A DNA stretch of 64,000 bases from JACCUZ01 sp038246575. Lineage in GTDB: Bacteria; Actinomycetota; Actinomycetes; JACCUZ01. The notes under the pieces were generated by a model. That model was given only the letters and a program-made list of their open reading frames with translations. It was not told the origin of the DNA and searched no databases. The stretch lies in the NCBI GenBank assembly GCA_038246575.1, contig JBBRVU010000005.1, positions 5,473 through 69,472 of the forward strand, given 5' to 3'. Both the position numbers and the translations under genes were made by a program. This document shows, piece by piece, positions 52,117 through 61,227 of this stretch. Each line of letters begins with the position of its first letter. Positions within the stretch are counted from its first letter, which is position 1.

Positions 52117-53802
52117 ATGAGTTCCACCATGGATGTCGTGGGTGAGGTTCTCGGCGCCGGCCTATTTTACACGGTCGTGCTTCTCTACAAGACGGTGGTC
52201 GGGACCGTGCGGCTGGCGGCCCAGCTCACCACCACGCTGCTGCCCCCGACCCCATCCCTCGGTATCGCCGCCGGCGCGGCGGTGCTCGCCGCCGGTGCGT
52301 GGACACTGCTCCTCGGCGGGCTGTGGGCCATGGTCAGCGGCGGCGCCTTCGCGACCGTGGGTCTGGTGGTCGGCGCCGTGGTCGGGTGCTGCGTCGGCTA
52401 TGCCGTGTTCGACCGTGGCCGTTCCCAGGCCGCTGCCCGGGCGGGCGCGGTGGCGTTCGGCGAGCGCGCGGGACCCTTCGGTGTCCGCGCACCGCATGTC
52501 GTGCACCGCTCCGCGCGGGTGCGGCACGTCGCCGTGTTCGGTCCCACCGGCTCGGGCAAAAGCACCGTGCTCAAGAACCTCATGCGCCAGGATGCCGCCG
52601 CACCGGGTCAGCCCGGCCTGCTGTGCCTCGACATCAAAGATGACCTGGTCACCAGCATGGCCGCGCACCTGCCCGCCGCCCGCCTCGGCGACGTGCTGTT
52701 ATTCGACCCGGCCGACACCGCCTTTCCACCGGCGTTCAATCCCCTGGCCGACGTCCCGGAAGACCAGCGCACCCTGGCCGCCGGCGAGCTGGTCGCCTCG
52801 TTCCGCCGGCTGTACGCCGATGCCTGGGGGCCACGACTGGAGCACGTCCTCCGACAGGTGGTGCTCACCCTCCTGGAAACCCCCGATGCTACATTGCTCG
52901 ATATCGGCCGACTTCTCACCAACCCGGCGTATCGCGAGTGGGCGTTGTCCCACGTCACCAACTTCTCGGTGCGCGACTTCTGGGTCCAGGAATACCCGGG
53001 CATCGTTGGCAAGGGCGGGTCACTGGCCAACGTCCAATCGATTCTCAATAAGCTCGGCATCTTCGCCTACCCCGAGGTCCGCAACGTGCTGGGCCAGACC
53101 CGGCCCGGGCTGGATATTGCTGCGGCGATGGACGCGGGCCAGCTCGTGCTGGTCAATGTGCCGCAGGGGGTGCTGGGCGAAGACGCCGCCTTCTTCCTCG
53201 CCTCGCTGCTGGTGGGCCGGGTCCAGGTCGCCGCCCAGCGGCGGGTCAGTCTGCCACCGGCGCGCCGGCGCACCTTCTATGTGTTCGCCGATGAGTTCCA
53301 GAATTACCAGACCTCGGCCGTGGACAAGCTCATCACCGAGGGCCGTTCGATGGGGGTCGGCCTGGTCGTCGCCTGCCAGTTCCGTGAGCAACTGCCGCTG
53401 GAGCAGCGTCTCGCCCTCGAGCGCAACTGCGCCTACGGCCTGTTTTGCCGCCGCTCCCAAGGCACATACCTGGTCGAGGTCGTCAACTGGCAGGAGCCGG
53501 ACGCCCCGGATGCCCGCGGTCTGCTCCGCGCCCTGCCGCCCCCGGCGGTGGGACCGCACGGCCAGCTCGCCGACATCCGCACCCGCTCGCGCCAGGTGCT
53601 CGCCCGTCCGCGCGCCGAGGTCGAGGCCGCCATCGCCGCGCGCCTGGCCGCCCCGCACACGCCTCCCCTCCCCGCGCCACCCACGGTCGCGGGCGCGCCT
53701 GCCGCCGCCGCACCAGAACCATCACCACCGGTTCCCCCACCAGCGCCACCGCCCCACGGGCCACGCACCCAACGCAGTAGGCCGCTCGAACCACGGATAT
53801 AA
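52117..53802 (+). CDS. Type IV coupling protein (VirD4/TraG-like ATPase)
   Basis: 561 residues. Two or three N-terminal helices (residues 10-95), Walker A FGPTGSGKST near 147, a nucleotide-domain body (LLCLDIKDDLVTSMAAHL), Walker B YVFADEFQNY, and a TraG-type C-terminal region (LVVACQFREQLPLEQRLALE). The tail is Pro/Ala-rich. It would bring plasmid DNA to a type IV secretion channel. No relaxase was seen nearby. Confidence 0.85.
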   Translation: MSSTMDVVGEVLGAGLFYTVVLLYKTVVGTVRLAAQLTTTLLPPTPSLGIAAGAAVLAAGAWTLLLGGLWAMVSGGAFATVGLVVGAVVGCCVGYAVFDRGRSQAAARAGAVAFGERAGPFGVRAPHVVHRSARVRHVAVFGPTGSGKSTVLKNLMRQDAAAPGQPGLLCLDIKDDLVTSMAAHLPAARLGDVLLFDPADTAFPPAFNPLADVPEDQRTLAAGELVASFRRLYADAWGPRLEHVLRQVVLTLLETPDATLLDIGRLLTNPAYREWALSHVTNFSVRDFWVQEYPGIVGKGGSLANVQSILNKLGIFAYPEVRNVLGQTRPGLDIAAAMDAGQLVLVNVPQGVLGEDAAFFLASLLVGRVQVAAQRRVSLPPARRRTFYVFADEFQNYQTSAVDKLITEGRSMGVGLVVACQFREQLPLEQRLALERNCAYGLFCRRSQGTYLVEVVNWQEPDAPDARGLLRALPPPAVGPHGQLADIRTRSRQVLARPRAEVEAAIAARLAAPHTPPLPAPPTVAGAPAAAAPEPSPPVPPPAPPPHGPRTQRSRPLEPRI

Positions 53803-53863
53803 CCACGAGGAGAACCACATGTAGCAGTGGCATTAGCGGACTAGTACGCCATATTGTTGCATA

Positions 53864-53892
53864 TTGACGAAACATTCATCATTTGGCATGAT
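53864..53892 (+). promoter_or_regulatory. Promoter for the replication-relaxation gene
   Basis: TTGACG, 17 nt, CATGAT, within an AT-rich 60-bp patch; the next ATG is at 53902. Just upstream an AGGAG is followed by ATGTAG, a start-stop minimal frame at 53819-53824. Confidence 0.45.
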
Positions 53893-53901
53893 GGGAAGCG
53901 C

Positions 53902-54852
53902 ATGACTAATGCACTTGGAAACGGTCCATCACTGTCCCGTCGTACCGCTGCCCCGCTCCGCGCGGCGCGTGCGCGGTCCGCCCCATTCATTCTCGGCGTC
54001 ACGGACGACGCCATCCTTGCCGCCCTCGCCCAGTATTACTACCTCACCGCCCTCCAAGTCACGCGGTTGTTAGTCTCCCGTGGCGCCCTCACCCGCGTGC
54101 AGACCAAGCTCAAGCGCCTGACCGACGCCGGCTATCTCCAGCGCCTCTACCTGCCCCGACCCAGCCAGAGTGGCAAAGCGCCGTCGATCTATACCCTTGC
54201 CCGCCGGGGCCTGAACTACCTCATGGCTAGTGAGCGCGCGACTAACCCGCGCTACCACCCCGTGGAGCAGACCGAGCTGTCCTACCTGTTTCTTAGCCAT
54301 ACGCTGGCCGTCAACGATTTCCTCATCGGCGCCCGGCTGCTCACCCGCCAACTCCCCGATGTCGTGCTCAACGATTCCCGCCACGAACGCGAGCTCAAGC
54401 GCGAGCCGGTACACGTGACCATCACCGAGGGGCCGCACCACACACCCACGAAGTTGGCCGTCATCCCGGACGGCTGGCTCCAGTTCCACGTCCACGCCGC
54501 CGCCGAGACCGGCGTCGTGCTCGAGCTCGACCGGGGCCACATCGAGCAGAAACGCTGGCGCCGCCGGGTCGCCGCCCTGTTGGCCTACGCCCGGGGGCCA
54601 TACGAGGAACAGTTTCACACCCCGGCGATTACCATCGCCGTGCTCGCCACTCCCGGCGAGAAGCGGGCCACCGACCTGCTGCGCTGGACCGAGGCCGAAC
54701 TCACCGCCCGCGGCGAGACCGCCGAGGCCGACCTGTTCCGTTTCACGGGGCTGCCGCCGGACAGCGACCCACTCGCGCTGTACACCGTGCCGACCTGGTT
54801 ACGGCCATTCGACCCGCGCCCGGTACCGCTGATCGAGGGAGTGCGCGGCTAA
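53902..54852 (+). CDS. Replication-relaxation family protein
   Basis: 316 residues. N-terminal winged helix LAALAQYYYLTALQVTRLLV, RVQTKLKRLTDAGYLQRLYL, SIYTLARRGLNYL; C-terminal domain with DFLIGARLLTRQ and IPDGWLQF and an ELDRGHIEQKRWRRRV basic segment, as in Replic_Relax proteins of actinobacterial and chloroflexal elements. Probable DNA-binding role in plasmid replication or transfer. Start ATG 53902 rather than 53854. Confidence 0.8.
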   Translation: MTNALGNGPSLSRRTAAPLRAARARSAPFILGVTDDAILAALAQYYYLTALQVTRLLVSRGALTRVQTKLKRLTDAGYLQRLYLPRPSQSGKAPSIYTLARRGLNYLMASERATNPRYHPVEQTELSYLFLSHTLAVNDFLIGARLLTRQLPDVVLNDSRHERELKREPVHVTITEGPHHTPTKLAVIPDGWLQFHVHAAAETGVVLELDRGHIEQKRWRRRVAALLAYARGPYEEQFHTPAITIAVLATPGEKRATDLLRWTEAELTARGETAEADLFRFTGLPPDSDPLALYTVPTWLRPFDPRPVPLIEGVRG

Positions 54853-54858
54853 CCGCCC

Positions 54859-56307
54859 ATGCGCTGGCCAGCTGCCCACCCCCCGGCCCTCACCCTCGGT
54901 CGTTCTGGCTCCGCCTGGTGGCCAACCGTCCATCGCCTCCCCCTGCCCCGGGCCAGTACCCACATGCACGTCATCGGCGTTTCCGGCTCGGGCAAGTCCC
55001 GCTTCCTGGCCGGGCTGTACCTCGACCTGCTCGCCCACGGCATGCCCGCCACCCTGATTGACCCGCACGGCGACCTGGCCAAGCTCGTGCTCGCGCACCT
55101 GGTCGCCATGGGGGTCTATCGGGACCCGGCCGCCTTCACGCGTATCCGCTACCTTGACCTGCCCGCCGCCGAACGCGCCGGCCGGTTCCTGCCGTTCAAC
55201 GTGCTCGCCCAGCACGGGGCGCCGCACACCGTCGCCGCCAACGTCAAAGAGGCGTTCCACCGCGCCTGGCCCGCCCTCGCCGGCGGCGCCGCGCCGATGT
55301 TCGACACACTCGTCCAGGACGGCGTCAAGGTGCTGATCACGGGCGGGTTGCCGCTCACCGCCCTCTACCGGCTGCTGACCGATACGGCCTTTCGTGATGG
55401 ACTGCTCGCCCGCGAGGACGATCCCGATGTGATCGCCTTCTTCCACGACCAGTTCGACCGCCTCTCCGAGCGGGACCGGACCGACGCCGCCGGCGCGGCC
55501 CTCAGACGGGCTCACCTGCTGACCTTCGCGCCGGTGCTCAAGTACTCGTTGGGCCAGCAGGGCTGTGCCCTCGACTTTCGCCAACTCATGGACCAGGGGC
55601 ACGGCTGCATCATCAACCTGGCGCTGGCCGACGCAGAGGCCCGCCGGCTGCTGGGCTGTCTGCTCACCGTGGCGGCCGAACAGGGCGCGCTCTCGCGGGC
55701 CGAACTGCCACCGCACCAGCGGCGCGGCACCCATCACCTGCTCATCGATGAGTTCTCCGAGTTCACCGCCCAATCCGAGGAGGCCCTGTCCCGCATGCTG
55801 TCGCAGACGCGTAAGTTCGGCCTGTTTCTGATCATGGCCCACCAGACCTGGTCGCAGGCGAGCGAACGCCTGCGCGGCGCGCTGGCCAATGTCGGTATCG
55901 AGGTCGCCTTCCGCTTGGGTCGGGGCGATGCCGAGCACACCGCCCGGCTGCTGGGCCGCGTCGACCCACGGACCGTGCGCCAGAACGTCAGCGCCGCCGC
56001 ATCTGAATCGGCGGGCATGAGCGAACAGTGGGAGCGCCACGTCCAGGCCCTCCAGGACCTGCCGCCCCGCCACGCCGTGGTGCGGGTCGCGGGACAGCGC
56101 GCGGTGTCACTGCGCACCCGGCCCGTGCCCGACCCCGCCGTCGAGGAGGAGCGAGTCGCCGCCGTCGAGGCGCACTACCTGGCGACCAGCTTTCGCCCCC
56201 GGCACGCGATTGTCCAGGAGCTCGACCAGTACCGCGCGCCGCCGTCCCCGACCGCCACCTCGGCCACCCGCCCGACGGTGCGCGGCCGGCCGCTTCCCCG
56301 GCCCTGA
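54859..56307 (+). CDS. Conjugation/DNA-translocation ATPase (second TraG/HerA-like)
   Basis: 482 residues. Walker A IGVSGSGKSRF near residue 35, then LIDPHGDLAKLV, Walker B HHLLIDEFSEFTAQSEE and QTRKFGLFLIMAHQTWSQAS, with an arginine finger region EVAFRLGRGDAEHTARLLGR. No membrane helices, so a soluble coupling or VirB4-like motor. It starts 7 bp after the relaxation gene and is co-transcribed with it. Confidence 0.8.
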   Translation: MRWPAAHPPALTLGRSGSAWWPTVHRLPLPRASTHMHVIGVSGSGKSRFLAGLYLDLLAHGMPATLIDPHGDLAKLVLAHLVAMGVYRDPAAFTRIRYLDLPAAERAGRFLPFNVLAQHGAPHTVAANVKEAFHRAWPALAGGAAPMFDTLVQDGVKVLITGGLPLTALYRLLTDTAFRDGLLAREDDPDVIAFFHDQFDRLSERDRTDAAGAALRRAHLLTFAPVLKYSLGQQGCALDFRQLMDQGHGCIINLALADAEARRLLGCLLTVAAEQGALSRAELPPHQRRGTHHLLIDEFSEFTAQSEEALSRMLSQTRKFGLFLIMAHQTWSQASERLRGALANVGIEVAFRLGRGDAEHTARLLGRVDPRTVRQNVSAAASESAGMSEQWERHVQALQDLPPRHAVVRVAGQRAVSLRTRPVPDPAVEEERVAAVEAHYLATSFRPRHAIVQELDQYRAPPSPTATSATRPTVRGRPLPRP

Positions 56308-56321
56308 CCGTCACATCGGGC

Positions 56322-56350
56322 TTGACAGGGCGGACAGGATTTGGTTTAAA
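56322..56350 (+). promoter_or_regulatory. Promoter for the SSB-like gene
   Basis: TTGACA, 17 nt, TTTAAA, followed by CTATCTATATCTATG repeats up to the start codon at 56369. Confidence 0.55.
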
Positions 56351-56368
56351 CCGAAGCTATCTATATCT

Positions 56369-56884
56369 ATGCTATCTATGCCAAACCCGGAGCGTCCACC
56401 CTATCTGCCCGAACTACCCCATCCCTGGCCCCGCCCGCCCGACGCGGTTCCGAACGTCGTCGTACCGGTCGAGGCCGACGGAACGGCTGCTCCACCGGAG
56501 CCGGTGGCGCCCCGTCCCTACCCGGCCGCACCCGAGACGGGCGCCCCGCCGGAGCGTACACGCGCGGTGGTCACCGGCCGCGTGGGCAAACGACCCCTCC
56601 CCGGCCGTACCCCTAAGGGGCAGCCCAAGCTGGAGTTCCAGCTCGCCGCCCATCCCGACCCCGACACCACGGTCTGGCATCACGTCGTCTGCTTCGGCGA
56701 CAAGGCCGTCGCGCTGCGCGACTGGCTGACCGCCGGTGAGCCGGTCGAGGTGGTCGGCTACCGGCACCTGAACCAGTATCAGCGGCGTGACGGCTCGATC
56801 AAACGGACCGACGAACTATGGGCCACCAACGTGCGCTCGCTGCGGCCCACGCCTGCAGACCCGGGACATCCGACCACGCTCTAG
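56369..56884 (+). CDS. ssb: Single-stranded DNA-binding protein, OB fold
   Basis: 171 residues. A Pro-rich N-terminal extension of about 65 residues precedes an OB fold: AVVTGRVGKRPLPGRTPKGQ, LEFQLAAHPDPDTTVWHHVV, CFGDKAVALRDWLTAGEPVE, VVGYRHLNQYQRRDGSIKRT. The W-H-x-V-x-C-F-G-x-x-A pattern is that of SSB/PriB-type proteins. The acidic C-terminal tail of chromosomal SSB is absent. ATG 56369 or 56378 may be used. Confidence 0.75.
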   Translation: MLSMPNPERPPYLPELPHPWPRPPDAVPNVVVPVEADGTAAPPEPVAPRPYPAAPETGAPPERTRAVVTGRVGKRPLPGRTPKGQPKLEFQLAAHPDPDTTVWHHVVCFGDKAVALRDWLTAGEPVEVVGYRHLNQYQRRDGSIKRTDELWATNVRSLRPTPADPGHPTTL

Positions 56885-57136
56885 GGTCAGCTGCCACATC
56901 ACACCACCGTCCACCACACCACTGGTCATGTCGCCGGAAACGTGACCCACCCCGGTCCCTCCGGCGCATCATCCACGACCGCCGTCCACCGCGCCCATCA
57001 CACCGCCGACGTGTCCCGGTCAGACCCGTGGGGGGGACCGTGCGCAACAGGGGGGGGGGTCGGTGGAAATAATCTGGCCGCGGGCCAGTCCATGGCGGGA
57101 ACAGCGGCAGCGACCGTCCGAGGCCGTCAGGTGCGG

Positions 57137-57178
57137 GGCGGCTGGCCGGAAGGGTCAAGGGAGGGAAGGCCAGCCGCC
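57137..57178. repeat. Inverted repeat, 11-bp arms
   Basis: GGCGGCTGGCC / GGCCAGCCGCC, 20-nt loop. Confidence 0.7.
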
Positions 57179-57236
57179 GGCCCGTGGTGATGAGTGAGCG
57201 AGAAAGCCATGAACACGGGCGTATTGCCAGGGCTGA

Positions 57237-57305
57237 GCGAGGGGCAGTCGGCGGCAAACCGTCAGGGGTGAGCCGCGTCAGCGGCGGTCGCCGACTGCCC
57301 CTCGC
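57237..57305. repeat. Inverted repeat, 17-bp arms
   Basis: GCGAGGGGCAGTCGGCG / CGCCGACTGCCCCTCGC with a 35-nt loop. No T-tract follows on either strand, arguing against a simple terminator. Confidence 0.75.
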
Positions 57306-57635
57306 CCCGGAACACGGACCAGGCATCACGGTCCATCAGGACCGTCCCCTCCCCTTGCCCGAATCCGCGCGTAGCGTCAGTCCAACCTGGTTGTTGTGTG
57401 GGGCGTCACGGTTCGAGGACAGGCGGTGTTCAGGCGATGGCCCGGAAGGCGTGCGTATTGGTGTGAGGTTTGGGGTGAGTGTGTGGACCACGGCGAACCG
57501 CTCGTCTATCGTCACACTTGAGCAGCTATGGTCCGGTGTGATTGGGCAACCTTTGTCCTCGTTCACGCGATGTACTCATGAGGAGTACCGGTGTTCAGTT
57601 TGGGTCTATCCTCCCTCACCATGGTGTCTCCCACC

Positions 57636-58022
57636 TCACGCGGGTCCGGGCTGTCTGAATCGTTCAGAACAGGCGCCGTGCCGTGGGATAGTAGCAGACG
57701 TCGTCTTGCGACCCCCGGGCCATTTCTCGGGCCTCTGGGGGCCGTCCAGACCCATTCCGTGGTGTGGTCCCGACCACCACTGCTGACCAGAATGGCGAGG
57801 GTAGCGCTCCCGGATGGTCAGGTGCCCCTGTGGGATGACGGATGCCATGCTCTTGAGCATCGCCTGAGCGACCAGTACGGAAGTCCCGACACGCCGGCGG
57901 GAGCCGGGGTGTCTGACACCGGGCACACCGTCAGCGGCCACGATGCTGTTCAGCATGGTGGCCGCGCGTGGTGGACCAGCCATCGGCACGACCGTGGTCA
58001 GTCGGTCCTGGAGATAGCTCAT
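57636..58022 (-). CDS. Hypothetical protein coupled to the replication initiator
   Basis: 128 codons starting MSYLQDRLTTVVPMAGPPRA. The ATG overlaps the initiator stop (ATGA, 58019-58022). No domain recognised; the second half is Gly/Pro/Arg-rich and looks less native. Support comes from the overlap and a reasonable N-terminus only. Confidence 0.4.
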   Translation of the reverse strand: MSYLQDRLTTVVPMAGPPRAATMLNSIVAADGVPGVRHPGSRRRVGTSVLVAQAMLKSMASVIPQGHLTIRERYPRHSGQQWWSGPHHGMGLDGPQRPEKWPGGRKTTSATIPRHGACSERFRQPGPA

Positions 58023-59083
58023 GCGCGGTCAGCTCCCGGCTCCGGCAGCGTGCTTCCCTCGTCTTTCAGTCCGAGCAGGTCCTGGACCACGGCGAAGAAA
58101 TACGGCACCTTGTTGCGCAGCCCGTGGCCGAGCTCGGCCTCTTTGTGGATGTTGCCCTGTTGTTTGGTCGTGGACCAGGCGGGATACAAGACCTGGTGGA
58201 CGAAGTCGGGTTCACTCAGCCCCGAGTCGCGCCACAGCCGGGTGGCGTGGGTAAGACTGCCCTGCATGCTCCGCTCATCGTCATGGAGCTGGGCGGAGAT
58301 ATCGGTCATCACACGCGCGATAAACGGCGGCGCTTTGGGCGGCCGGCCACGCCGGGACGCGGGAGTCGCGTGGTGAGACGCCGGCGCCCGCGCGGTCCGC
58401 TGAGCAAGCAGGTCGCCAACGGCGGCAAAGCCCGTGGGAACCAGCGGACGCTCATGGCCATCCTCTACCGCCGAGTTATCCACAGTACTTCGCGCACGAA
58501 TTTGTTTCGTTTTACTATAAAGATCCTTACTAATCTTATGTAAAGACGGTAATGGTATGCCATTCGAATTTAAAGCTGATTGTTTTTCTTCTGCTTCTAT
58601 TTTCTCTGTTTCTACTTCTCCCCTCAGTTCCTGAGGTACTAGACCCGCACTTTTCACATGATCTTGAACCTCAGATTTTGCGGTTCTGGATTGCTGCGGT
58701 TCTTGAACCTCAATTTTTGCGGTTCTGATGTCAGTGAGAATATAGACGTTTGTTTTGCCCTGGCCTCGCCGCCGCTGCTGGAGCAGCCCCACCGCTTCCA
58801 GTTCCCGCATATACTTGCGCACGGCGTTCTCGCTGGCGCCCATGTCGAGGCAGAGCCGCTGGTACCCCGGAAAGCAGCGTTGCTCCTGCCATGCATAGCC
58901 GAGCAGCACACCATACAGGAGCTTGGCATCACGGGAGATGTTGCGGGCGTAGAGAATGAGCTTGGGCAGCTGAATGAACCCAAGCCGCAACGACTGGTCG
59001 ACGATGATGAGTGTGTTCGGTTCCAGGTCGGGGTCCGTGGGGTCTAATCTGTCAGGCTCATACGAGTCACGATAATTGGGCAT
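58019..59083 (-). CDS. Winged-helix replication initiator-like protein
   Basis: 354 residues. Central HTH: AKLLYGVLLGYAWQEQRCFP, GYQRLCLDMGASENAVRKYM, RELEAVGLLQQRRRGQGKTN, as in plasmid replication initiators and HTH_36 regulators. A low-complexity linker follows, then a C-terminal domain (VMTDISAQLHDDERSMQGSL) repeated in many element-borne initiators. ATG 59083 chosen because AAGGAGG lies 8 nt upstream. It is upstream of the coupled 128-codon gene and near parAB. Confidence 0.75.
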   Translation of the reverse strand: MPNYRDSYEPDRLDPTDPDLEPNTLIIVDQSLRLGFIQLPKLILYARNISRDAKLLYGVLLGYAWQEQRCFPGYQRLCLDMGASENAVRKYMRELEAVGLLQQRRRGQGKTNVYILTDIRTAKIEVQEPQQSRTAKSEVQDHVKSAGLVPQELRGEVETEKIEAEEKQSALNSNGIPLPSLHKISKDLYSKTKQIRARSTVDNSAVEDGHERPLVPTGFAAVGDLLAQRTARAPASHHATPASRRGRPPKAPPFIARVMTDISAQLHDDERSMQGSLTHATRLWRDSGLSEPDFVHQVLYPAWSTTKQQGNIHKEAELGHGLRNKVPYFFAVVQDLLGLKDEGSTLPEPGADRA

Positions 59084-59264
59084 AAAAGAAACCTCCTTAT
59101 GGCCTTGACGGCCGCTGGAGGTCTTCGCTACTCTGACTGTGCCGAGTGAGAGAGCGTTTGGTGCCCCAGGGCTGCCAGGCGCTTTTTCCATTTTGAGCTT
59201 GATGACATCTCCTACCGAGGACTGTACGACAGTCGGCAAGCCCATTCTGTCACCAAGACCATAC

Positions 59265-59336
59265 CTAGTCGGCCAATTAGCTAACCAGTCAACTGACTAA
59301 CCAATCGACTGACAAATTGACTGGCAAGTCGGCCAG
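59265..59336. repeat. 12-bp repeat array A (end of parB-like gene)
   Basis: On the minus strand units such as gtcagtcgattg and gttagtcagttg follow at 12 bp. They encode the C-terminal residues SQFVSRLVSQLTG of the ParB-like protein and run past its stop. Confidence 0.6.
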
Positions 59337-59766
59337 CGGTGGCGTCGTCCGTCAGGGTACTTACCTCCAGGAGTAGCCGCACGACGGTTGAGCGATCAAT
59401 CTTCTGATTGGCACGCCCCCGCAAGCGCTCCGCCAACTTCTCGACCGCAACGTCTAAGTCCTGGTCTTGCTGTGCGGTGATATAGAACGCCTTTGGCCGG
59501 CCCAGGATAGCGGATGTGTCAAATCGGGAACGCTGATCCTCCGGCTGGTTAGTCGATGGGGTGGTCGGTTGGCTAGTCGATTGACCAGCCGGTGGGCTAA
59601 TCGAGTGGTCGGCCACGGGGGCAATAGGTCGGTCAACTGCATGACCTACGGTTTGCGACTCCTGCTCTCGCTCGCCAGTGTCGGCCACTGGCGCCGCATC
59701 TCGAAAGAACGCCGAGCCCTCACGCAACTCACTCGCGACCGCAGCCTCGTTCAGTTTCTTCTTCAT
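59281..59766 (-). CDS. ParB-like partition protein (RHH/centromere-binding candidate)
   Basis: 161 residues. The C-terminal half (GRPKAFYITAQQDQDLDVAV, EKLAERLRGRANQKIDRSTV, VRLLLEVSTLTDD) looks like a ribbon-helix-helix DNA-binding domain. The middle is low complexity (GQSTSQPTTPSTNQPE) because it is encoded by repeat array B; the last residues come from array A. The start overlaps the parA stop by 4 bp. It is the expected partner of ParA. Confidence 0.65.
   Translation of the reverse strand: MKKKLNEAAVASELREGSAFFRDAAPVADTGEREQESQTVGHAVDRPIAPVADHSISPPAGQSTSQPTTPSTNQPEDQRSRFDTSAILGRPKAFYITAQQDQDLDVAVEKLAERLRGRANQKIDRSTVVRLLLEVSTLTDDATAGRLASQFVSRLVSQLTG
59547..59618. repeat. 12-bp repeat array B (inside parB-like gene)
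   Basis: Six contiguous 12-mers: ggttagtcgatg, gggtggtcggtt, ggctagtcgatt, gaccagccggtg, ggctaatcgagt, ggtcggccacgg. A further unit-like ggtcggtcaact follows at 59627. Confidence 0.75.
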
Positions 59767-60578
59767 GGGAAAAGCTCCTCCAGTAGCCGTTCGTAGGCCG
59801 CCGCTGACTTCGACTGCGGACTGAACGTAAAGATGTCTTGTTTATTGAAATGCGCATCCCGGATGTCAGTATTACGGGGGATGACTGTCCGGAATACCCG
59901 GTTGGTGTAGGTCTGTCGCAAGATGCGCAGAGACACCACCGTGTTGTTGGTCGGGTCGCTCATCGTGAACAGGTAGCCCAAGAGCTTGAGGTTTGAGTTG
60001 AAAAACTCGCGAACTTCATCGATGATCTTGCCGATTTGGACGATGCTGTCCAGCTCAAAGTATCCGGGGGCGACAACGACGATCACGCCGTCCGAGGCCG
60101 TGAAAGCATTGATGGTCAGCCATGAGAGTGCCGGTGGGCAGTCGATGAGGATAGTGTCGTAGGCACCTTTGATGCGGTCTAGCTCGCGCTTGAGCCGGGC
60201 CTCCCGATGGTCCTTAGCCGTGGTCAGTTCGATGTCGGTATTGGACAGCAGGATGTGTGCTGGGGCGATGTCGAGGTTCGGAACAGCCGTCTGATGAACG
60301 CGCAGCGGCTGACGCTCCAAAATGGTGCTGTAGATTGTCTCATCACGTTGCAGCTCTTGATACTTGGGAATAAGGACCTTGGAGGAATTGGCTTGGCTGT
60401 CGATATCAATCAGGAGCACACGCTGGCCATGTTTGGCCAATCCTGCGGCGAGGGAAATGCTGGTGGTAGTCTTGCCGGTACCGCCTTTTTGTGAGGCAAT
60501 CGAAATAACCATAGGATGCGTGTAATGTGCCGAATCCTCTGTGAGGGTATTCTGACGCATTAGGTAACTACTTGTCAT
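59763..60578 (-). CDS. parA: ParA-family partition ATPase
   Basis: 271 residues. Deviant Walker A KGGTGKTTTS near residue 31, SLAAGLAKHGQRVLLIDIDS, and DTILIDCPPALSWLTINAFT (Walker B). Short N-terminus without a separate HTH, so a type Ib-like ParA. It should drive segregation of the element with the downstream ParB-like protein. ATG 60578 lies 12 nt after GGAGG; an ATG at the conserved MVISIASQKGG (60512) is an alternative. Confidence 0.9.
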   Translation of the reverse strand: MTSSYLMRQNTLTEDSAHYTHPMVISIASQKGGTGKTTTSISLAAGLAKHGQRVLLIDIDSQANSSKVLIPKYQELQRDETIYSTILERQPLRVHQTAVPNLDIAPAHILLSNTDIELTTAKDHREARLKRELDRIKGAYDTILIDCPPALSWLTINAFTASDGVIVVVAPGYFELDSIVQIGKIIDEVREFFNSNLKLLGYLFTMSDPTNNTVVSLRILRQTYTNRVFRTVIPRNTDIRDAHFNKQDIFTFSPQSKSAAAYERLLEELFP

Positions 60579-60753
60579 AAAAGCGTACAACCTCCTCCGT
60601 TGTCAAGGCCTTTTTGCATGGCATGGAGCAACACCGGGACATGTGTTGGTATGCATGAGAGCAAGGGCCGCGACTGGATATGTAGGGAGGGAGAACAGGC
60701 CATCAGCGACGAACTTAGTATAGGCGACAGCTGTACACGGCGGCTTAGTTGTT

Positions 60754-60801
60754 CTGTCAATCGGCCGGTCGGCTAGTCGGTCAACTGGCCGGTCGAGTGG
60801 T
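60754..60801. repeat. 12-bp repeat array C (upstream of parA)
   Basis: Four perfect-phase 12-mers: ctgtcaatcggc, cggtcggctagt, cggtcaactggc, cggtcgagtggt. It lies about 180-220 bp upstream of parA, the usual place for a centromere/operator. Confidence 0.75.
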
Positions 60802-60905
60802 CAATGAACTCACAGGAGCTGACTAGTTTCTGGGGTACCCGTGTCACCTCGAAGGTCGCGCCCGGCGAGGGGTGAAGGGGCGATACGCTCTGGCACGGAC
60901 GCGTA

Positions 60906-61082
60906 TCACAGGGGCAAGGACCGGTGGCTCGGGGGGGAGGGGTGCTGGACGCCGTGCGGGCGCTCACGAAGCATTGGCGCGATGCGCTCCGGGGTACGGG
61001 CTGGGACGGCGTAGAGGGGAAGGCCCTCGTCAATCTCTAGTTCGAGTAGGCGGTCCGTCGGGCGGATACGTTTGGTACGCAT
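60906..61082 (-). CDS. Small hypothetical protein (58 aa)
   Basis: MRTKRIRPTDRLLELEIDEG, LPLYAVPARTPERIAPML, then a Pro/His/Ser-rich end. GAGAGGAGG lies 8 nt upstream of the ATG, one of the strongest ribosome sites here. No family recognised. The first 38 residues look like a folded unit. Confidence 0.5.
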   Translation of the reverse strand: MRTKRIRPTDRLLELEIDEGLPLYAVPARTPERIAPMLRERPHGVQHPSPPSHRSLPL

Positions 61083-61227
61083 CGGACGTCACCTCCTCTC
61101 GTCTGAATCGTCGCGAGACAGGCACGGGCGCGCCAGAGGGCGCGGGTGGACTGGGTTCGCTGACCGGCTCCGCGCAATAGTCCGTCGTCCGGCGCGGCCC
61201 CGGCAGACGGTAAGCGACGCGGCGGTC

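Larger units (their letters stand above)
56885..57635. other. Long non-coding region, candidate origin of transfer or replication
   Basis: About 750 bp without a supportable gene between the SSB and replication genes. Features: runs of seven and nine G (57031-57058), a stem with 11-bp arms at 57137-57147 / 57168-57178, and a larger stem with 17-bp arms at 57237-57253 / 57289-57305. Large dyads next to conjugation genes are typical of oriT or of control RNAs. Confidence 0.5.
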
